This document shows positions 61,378 through 64,000 of a stretch of DNA of 64,000 bases, in pieces. Below the pieces are notes generated by a model. That model was not told the origin of the DNA, did not search any database, and saw nothing but the letters and a program-made list of their open reading frames with translations. Position 1 is the first letter of the stretch; each line of letters begins with the position of its first letter. The stretch comes from Acidobacteriaceae bacterium (GTDB taxonomy: Bacteria; Acidobacteriota; Terriglobia; Terriglobales; Acidobacteriaceae): assembly GCA_003168355.1 (NCBI GenBank), contig PMSQ01000133.1, forward strand, positions 1 to 64,000. Reading direction: 5' to 3'. The position numbers and the translations under genes are program-made.

Positions 61378-62727
61378 CTAAAGCTGAGGCCGAAAAGAAT
61401 TCGCCGTCAGATCCCCCAACAGACTGTGCCAGGGGTGTTTCGGGTTGTTCTCCACGTCCGATACCATGCTCTGCATCTTTGCCAGCACCGGCGGAGCGGC
61501 GTCGTCGTACACGTCGCCTTGGAGAAGCTTAAGCACGTCTAAACGATACTTCGGTTCGTTGATGAAGTAGGTAAACAACACGTTCAGCCGATAGTAGACG
61601 CTGATAAAGTCATACCAGTTCTTGGTTCCGAGGCGGAGCGTATTCTCAAAGGTAGAGAAGCTCTGCCGCGAAAAGTCATTTTTTTCGAGCGCCGCCAGAA
61701 CATCCCGATGGGCAAAGCGCGCACTATTCAATGCAATACTTACTCCCGTGGAAAAGATCGGGTCGACAAAGCGCCCGGCATCGCCGATGAGAACAAAGCG
61801 GTCTCCGGCGAGCTGCTTCATGGCATAACTGTAGTCGCCTTCATCTTTGAACGGGCGCACGCGATCGGCCGCGGCAAGAGCATCGGCGATGGCGGGCCGG
61901 CTGCGCACGCAATCCCAGAAGAACTTCTCCCGTTCTTCTTTCGCCTTGGCAAAGTTCTTCTTTTGGGTCACGACGCCAATGCTGGTAACGGTGTCAGTAA
62001 TCGGAATCTGCCATATCCAGCTGTTGGAGATCGGTAAAAAATGAATGAAGATGTAATCTTCGTGGCTATCGCGCTTGGCGAAGATCTTGCGGTCGTAGTT
62101 GTCGAACCAGCTATGGATCGCATACTGGTCAAAAACCGTATCCTTGATTTTCAACTTCAACTGGTTGCCCAGGAAGGTTTGGCGTCCGCTGGCATCGACC
62201 ACCATCCTTGCGCTCACCCCCATTTCCTTTGCGCCCATATGAAAATGGACCACTGGATGATCAGGGCTGAAATCGACATGGCTTACACGAACTCCTTCGT
62301 AGACGGCCGCACCGAGCTTATTCGCATGCTGCAGCAACAACAGATCGAACTTGCCCCGATCCACGTGGTAGGTATAAGTCTTCTCGACCCCTTCCTGCAT
62401 CCGTTCCTCGAATCGTATGTCGGCATGGCAGTCCGGTGCTAGCCCGTCCCAGTCGTGGTCGTAAGCGCCCTTCCTGTCTTCCGCCGTCCAAACTGCCCCG
62501 AACTTGTGCGGAAATTTTGCTTCCTCCATTTGCTCGAGAAAACCTAAATCTCTGAAAACCCGCGTCGACGATGGAACGAGCGACTCTCCGACATGAGGCC
62601 GGGGAAACAGCTCCCGCTCGAACACCACACAGTTGACACCGGCTTTCGCCAAGTAGGCGCCCATGGCCGAACCAGCCGGTCCGCCTCCGATGATAGCTAC
62701 GTCAAAATCCGGTTTTGTGCTGGACAA
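61378..62727 (-). CDS. FAD-dependent halogenase-like monooxygenase
   Basis: A 449-residue flavoenzyme from TTG 62727. The GxGxxG motif is I-I-G-G-G-P-A-G-S-A, followed by H-V-G-E-S-L-V-P-S. The W-x-W-x-I-P signature of FAD-dependent halogenases is intact (S-W-I-W-Q-I-P-I), as is G-D-A-G-R-F-V-D-P-I-F-S-T-G. Lys75 in F-P-H-K-F-G lies where variant-B (PltA/CmlS-like) halogenases keep the lysine that forms the haloamine. The C-terminal extension of about 90 residues is typical of carrier-protein-dependent halogenases. Halogenation is a strong prediction from motifs; hydroxylation cannot be excluded. Confidence 0.78.
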   Translation of the reverse strand: MSSTKPDFDVAIIGGGPAGSAMGAYLAKAGVNCVVFERELFPRPHVGESLVPSSTRVFRDLGFLEQMEEAKFPHKFGAVWTAEDRKGAYDHDWDGLAPDCHADIRFEERMQEGVEKTYTYHVDRGKFDLLLLQHANKLGAAVYEGVRVSHVDFSPDHPVVHFHMGAKEMGVSARMVVDASGRQTFLGNQLKLKIKDTVFDQYAIHSWFDNYDRKIFAKRDSHEDYIFIHFLPISNSWIWQIPITDTVTSIGVVTQKKNFAKAKEEREKFFWDCVRSRPAIADALAAADRVRPFKDEGDYSYAMKQLAGDRFVLIGDAGRFVDPIFSTGVSIALNSARFAHRDVLAALEKNDFSRQSFSTFENTLRLGTKNWYDFISVYYRLNVLFTYFINEPKYRLDVLKLLQGDVYDDAAPPVLAKMQSMVSDVENNPKHPWHSLLGDLTANSFRPQL

Positions 62728-62774
62728 GTTATCCCCCCAAGAGAAAGTTTGATTTCAGTATTTGACTCAAGATT

Positions 62775-63893
62775 TCACGCTAGAACTTCGAGATTGCCCA
62801 AGTAGATCCTGGCGGAAATTGCATCGCGCAGTTCACGTTCGATTTGATATTCCGTCATGTAGCCGTAGCCGCCATGAATTTGAATCGCATCCAGACAACT
62901 TTGGACGCAGGCTTCGCCGAGATACAGCTTGGCCATGGCGGCTTCGCGATACGAATCCTTCCCCTGGCTCTTAAGCCATGCCGCTTTATACAACAGCAAG
63001 CGGCTGCTCTCAAGCCTCACTTCCATATCGGAGATCTTGCGTTCGATCGCGGCAAATTTGCCGATCGCTCGCCCGAACTGCTTGCGCTCCCGCGAATACT
63101 CCGAGGAAGTCTCCAGCAGGCGCTGCATCGTGCCAGCATAGCTGGCCAGACCGCAGATACGCTCCCATTCCACAGATGCGGCGAGAATTTGTTCTCCCTG
63201 TCCTTCGGCGCCGAGTAGGCTCTCCAGTGGGAGTTCGCAATCCAACAGGGACAATTCGGTCATGGGTGAGGTCCGCAAGCCCATTTTACGGAGGCTGCCA
63301 GTGACGGTGAGACCGGGCGTTCCCTTTTCCACGAGGAACGCAGAAGTTCCAGTTGGGCCGTCAGCTGACTGCAAATTCGCGAACACGATGATCAGGTTGG
63401 CGTCGGTGGCCTGAGTGACAAGAGTCTTGGAGCCATTCAACACGTAGCCACCGCTAAACCGCTGGGCGCGAGTTTGGAAACCCTGTCGAGCCACTCCAGT
63501 AACGGATTCAGCCAAGGCCAGAACGCCCAGCCATTCCCCACTCGCCAGTTTCGGCAGATATCGCTTCTTTTGATTTTCCGTGCCGAAAGACAAGAGGGGA
63601 ATTTCGGAACCCCACATGTGAGCGTTGATCGAGAATAGAAGTCCGTTGTCGCGGCAGCCGTATCCCAGGGCTTCCAACGCACACACAGTCGTCAGAGCAT
63701 CGCCGCCGCTGCCACCGAACTCCGGGGGAACTGGCAGCCCCTGAATTCCGAATCTGCCGCACTGGCGCCAGCCATCCCAAAAAAAAATCTCCTCTCGGTC
63801 GCGTTGAATGACGTCGTCCTGCAGTTCCTCGCGGGCAAAACGGGCTACTTCTTTGCGAAAGGATAATTGCTCGTCAGTCCAGGAAAAATCCAC
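62775..63893 (-). CDS. Acyl-CoA/acyl-carrier dehydrogenase family flavoenzyme 2
   Basis: A 372-residue paralogue of the enzyme at 60211-61341, beginning at GTG 63893 with AAGGAAC upstream. The N-terminal W-T-D-E-Q-L-S-F-R-K and the FAD-site segments are intact. The C-terminal catalytic motif is again lost (I-Y-L-G-N in place of Y-E-G-T) while Glu244 of V-E-W-E-R-I-C is present. It keeps a canonical R-K-Q-F-G-R-A-I segment and I-H-G-G-Y-G-Y, which copy 1 lacks, so copy 1 is the more derived. It ends shortly after the FAD motif. Two non-identical copies suggest two successive desaturations or a heteromer. Confidence 0.85.
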   Translation of the reverse strand: MDFSWTDEQLSFRKEVARFAREELQDDVIQRDREEIFFWDGWRQCGRFGIQGLPVPPEFGGSGGDALTTVCALEALGYGCRDNGLLFSINAHMWGSEIPLLSFGTENQKKRYLPKLASGEWLGVLALAESVTGVARQGFQTRAQRFSGGYVLNGSKTLVTQATDANLIIVFANLQSADGPTGTSAFLVEKGTPGLTVTGSLRKMGLRTSPMTELSLLDCELPLESLLGAEGQGEQILAASVEWERICGLASYAGTMQRLLETSSEYSRERKQFGRAIGKFAAIERKISDMEVRLESSRLLLYKAAWLKSQGKDSYREAAMAKLYLGEACVQSCLDAIQIHGGYGYMTEYQIERELRDAISARIYLGNLEVLA

Positions 63894-63910
63894 GATTCGT
63901 TCCTTTTAAT

Positions 63911-64000
63911 TCAGCTGCGGCTTTTGGAATTCTGATCCGGAGGGGCAGAAGTGCCGGGTTGTCCGGTCGTGTTCACCGAATCCCCCGAACGCCAGGCAAA
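63911..64000 (-). CDS. C-terminal end of an upstream operon gene (partial)
   Basis: On the - strand an open frame enters from the window edge and ends at the TGA (63911-63913). It encodes 29 residues, F-A-W-R-S-G-D-S-V-N then a polar Pro/Ser-rich tail. The stop is 17 bases before the dehydrogenase start, so this is the preceding gene of the same operon. The fragment is too short to name; an adenylation or acyl-AMP ligase gene would be expected here from the pathway logic. Confidence 0.5.
   Translation of the reverse strand, partial: FAWRSGDSVNTTGQPGTSAPPDQNSKSRS

Overview
The window looks like a chromosome segment of a GC-rich diderm bacterium, most likely an acidobacterium (Terriglobia-like). 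This is an inference from gene content: a pilMNO locus next to a HesB-type protein, many large secreted beta-propeller and Ig-like proteins ending in a G-T-Y-x-I-T-V-x-G-type domain, a DUF3467 protein, and several families of short dispersed hairpin repeats. No rRNA or taxonomic marker is present to confirm it.

Layout. (1) 1-8001, + strand: the end of a LolA-like gene, then an inner-membrane assembly platform of a type IV pilus or type II secretion system (gspF/pilC, gspE/pilB, pilM, pilN, pilO, a PilP-like protein and a pseudopilin). Three short repeat elements sit in its gaps. No secretin or major pilin gene is visible. (2) 8037-9279: an A-type Fe-S carrier gene on the - strand, a small two-helix membrane protein, and tRNA-Leu(UAG) with its own -10 box and terminator. 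(3) 9659-17569: a 53-codon ORF with a strong ribosome binding site, then a complete - strand chemotaxis operon (cheY, GAF, cheD, cheA, mcp, cheW, cheR, cheB). A decayed copy of the 3' part of the same tRNA-Leu lies at 17839-17891, so the chemotaxis block is bracketed by tRNA sequence, as an integrated island would be. (4) 17961-25322: a GAF protein, a DUF3467 protein, a GT-C glycosyltransferase carrying a repeat inserted in frame, a secreted beta-propeller, and the molybdate importer modABC. (5) 25559-30107: a giant secreted BNR/Ig-like protein split by a +1 frameshift. (6) 30148-33779: an L-2-hydroxyglutarate oxidase-like gene, galE and a GT4 glycosyltransferase. (7) 34062-43737: a secreted propeller protein, three tandem clan-A glycosidase-like exported proteins, and a secreted protein of unnamed family.

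(8) 44148-64000 is one long - strand block. It contains a NodU/CmcH carbamoyltransferase, a membrane-fused spermidine-synthase-like protein, a DUF5989 peptide, SGNH hydrolases, an SxtJ-like peptide, an O-antigen ligase/polymerase, a beta-helix protein, and a compact operon of carrier protein, two acyl-CoA-dehydrogenase-like enzymes and a FAD-dependent halogenase-like enzyme. The operon continues past the window end.

Together, galE, the glycosyltransferases, the Wzy-type ligase, the carbamoyltransferase and the exported glycosidase-like and beta-helix proteins suggest building and tailoring of an extracellular polysaccharide. The carrier-protein operon probably makes an oxidised, possibly halogenated, acyl or aminoacyl group. 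Both dehydrogenases lack the usual C-terminal catalytic Glu and carry one at the isovaleryl-CoA/prolyl-carrier position instead. Whether this product decorates the polysaccharide or is a separate metabolite cannot be told from the sequence. This operon and the tRNA-bounded chemotaxis block are the strongest candidates for something new.
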